DNA from: Mollicutes bacterium
GTDB lineage: Bacteria; Bacillota_I; Bacilli_A; RF39; UBA660
DNA length: 12,349 bases
Direction of reading: 5' to 3'
Assembly (NCBI GenBank): GCA_003560455.1
Contig: PWIL01000162.1
Span: 1 to 12,349, forward strand
The translations under genes and the position numbers were made by a program. The notes beneath the pieces were generated by a model that saw nothing but the letters and a program-made list of their open reading frames with translations, made no database searches and had not been told where the DNA came from. Shown here piece by piece: positions 12,048 to 12,349 of the stretch (position 1 is its first letter; the number at the start of each line of letters is the position of its first letter).

Positions 12048-12349
12048 ATGAATAAAAAGGGATTTACTTTAATTGAATTATTAGCGGTAATTGTTATTTT
12101 AGCAATTATTCTTTTAATCGTTATGCCGATTGTGCTAAATGTTATCAACGATGCTCGCAAAGGAGCTTTTCAAGCAAGCGCCTATGGACTGATGAAAACA
12201 GCTGAAAACAAATGTTTAAGTGATCTTGTTCAAAATTATGATGTAACAGCCGAAATAGTTTTTGATGAAGGATCAATAATTACTGGTGAGTTAGATTTTA
12301 GCGGCAAAGGACCGCAAACCGGCACGATTTCTGTTAACAGCCAGTGTGA
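12048..12349 (+). CDS. Type IV prepilin/pseudopilin-like protein, 3' partial
   Basis: The frame opens at ATG 12048 behind AGGGTG and is still open at the window's end; the final TGA letters are not in frame. The N-terminus MNKKGFTLIELLAVIVILAI is a textbook class III signal: a short basic leader, G5/F6 as the prepilin peptidase site, E10 as the +5 glutamate needed for assembly, then about 22 hydrophobic residues forming the pilin helix. The visible remainder continues the amphipathic helix (NVINDARKGAFQASAYGLMKTAENKC) and enters a probably beta-rich head (VTAEIVFDEGSIITGELDF). Such a protein would form a pilus, a secretion pseudopilus or a competence (ComG-type) filament. Which one depends on genes to the right that are not visible. 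Confidence 0.85.
   Translation, partial: MNKKGFTLIELLAVIVILAIILLIVMPIVLNVINDARKGAFQASAYGLMKTAENKCLSDLVQNYDVTAEIVFDEGSIITGELDFSGKGPQTGTISVNSQC

Noticed and set aside
1..12349. CRISPR array, integrase, attachment site or complete insertion sequence
   Set aside because: No regularly spaced repeats were seen, no integrase-like protein is encoded, and there is no duplicated tRNA 3' end beside the tRNA pair.

Overview
The window is AT-rich, tightly packed bacterial DNA. Genes have strong AGGAGG-type ribosome binding sites. Promoters are sigma-A-like, often with an extended -10 (TGnTATAAT), and transcripts end in hairpin terminators. UGA acts as a normal stop, tRNAs carry an encoded CCA, and four separate lipoprotein signal peptides are present. 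Together these suggest a low-GC Gram-positive lineage (Bacillota or a non-UGA-recoding relative of Mycoplasmatota). One gene disagrees: the alanyl-tRNA synthetase is the short two-part form that I associate mainly with Patescibacteria/CPR. The placement is therefore tentative.

Layout. (1) 1-1475: the tail of a sigma-factor-like protein, then a FtsJ/RlmM-like 2'-O-ribose methyltransferase with a complete K-D-K-E tetrad behind two promoters. (2) 1480-3116: a small accessory patch with an unknown gene interrupted by an in-frame TAA at codon 31, a 22-codon ORF resembling the start of an IS3-type transposase OrfA, and a P-loop kinase-like protein whose start codon overlaps that ORF's stop. (3) 3128-5062: a lipoprotein gene converging, over a shared bidirectional terminator, on a two-gene lipoprotein operon with a long leader. 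(4) 5144-6265: a J-domain protein on the minus strand. Its leader carries a 13-codon lysine-rich ORF whose stop lies inside a terminator hairpin, directly before the J-protein's ribosome binding site. This looks like an attenuator and is the most unusual regulatory structure here. (5) 6297-9495: alaS (591 aa, lacking both the linking beta-barrel and the C-Ala domain), a flavodoxin-like gene and a polytopic membrane protein, read as one unit. (6) 9504-9929: a cytochrome-b5-like heme-binding lipoprotein, convergent with the previous unit. (7) 9956-11784: a two-gene unit encoding an isochorismatase-like protein of uncertain function and a geranylgeranyl-reductase-family FAD oxidoreductase. (8) 11790-12349: a tRNA-Arg(TCG)/tRNA-Pro(GGG) pair with its own promoter and terminator, then a type IV prepilin-like gene cut by the window edge.

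How they fit together: housekeeping translation functions (rRNA methyltransferase, alaS, tRNAs) alternate with cell-surface functions (four lipoproteins, a membrane protein, a pilin). Redox capacity is represented by the flavodoxin, the b5 domain and the FAD reductase. No CRISPR array, complete insertion sequence or prophage is visible; the only mobile-element trace is the short OrfA-like fragment.
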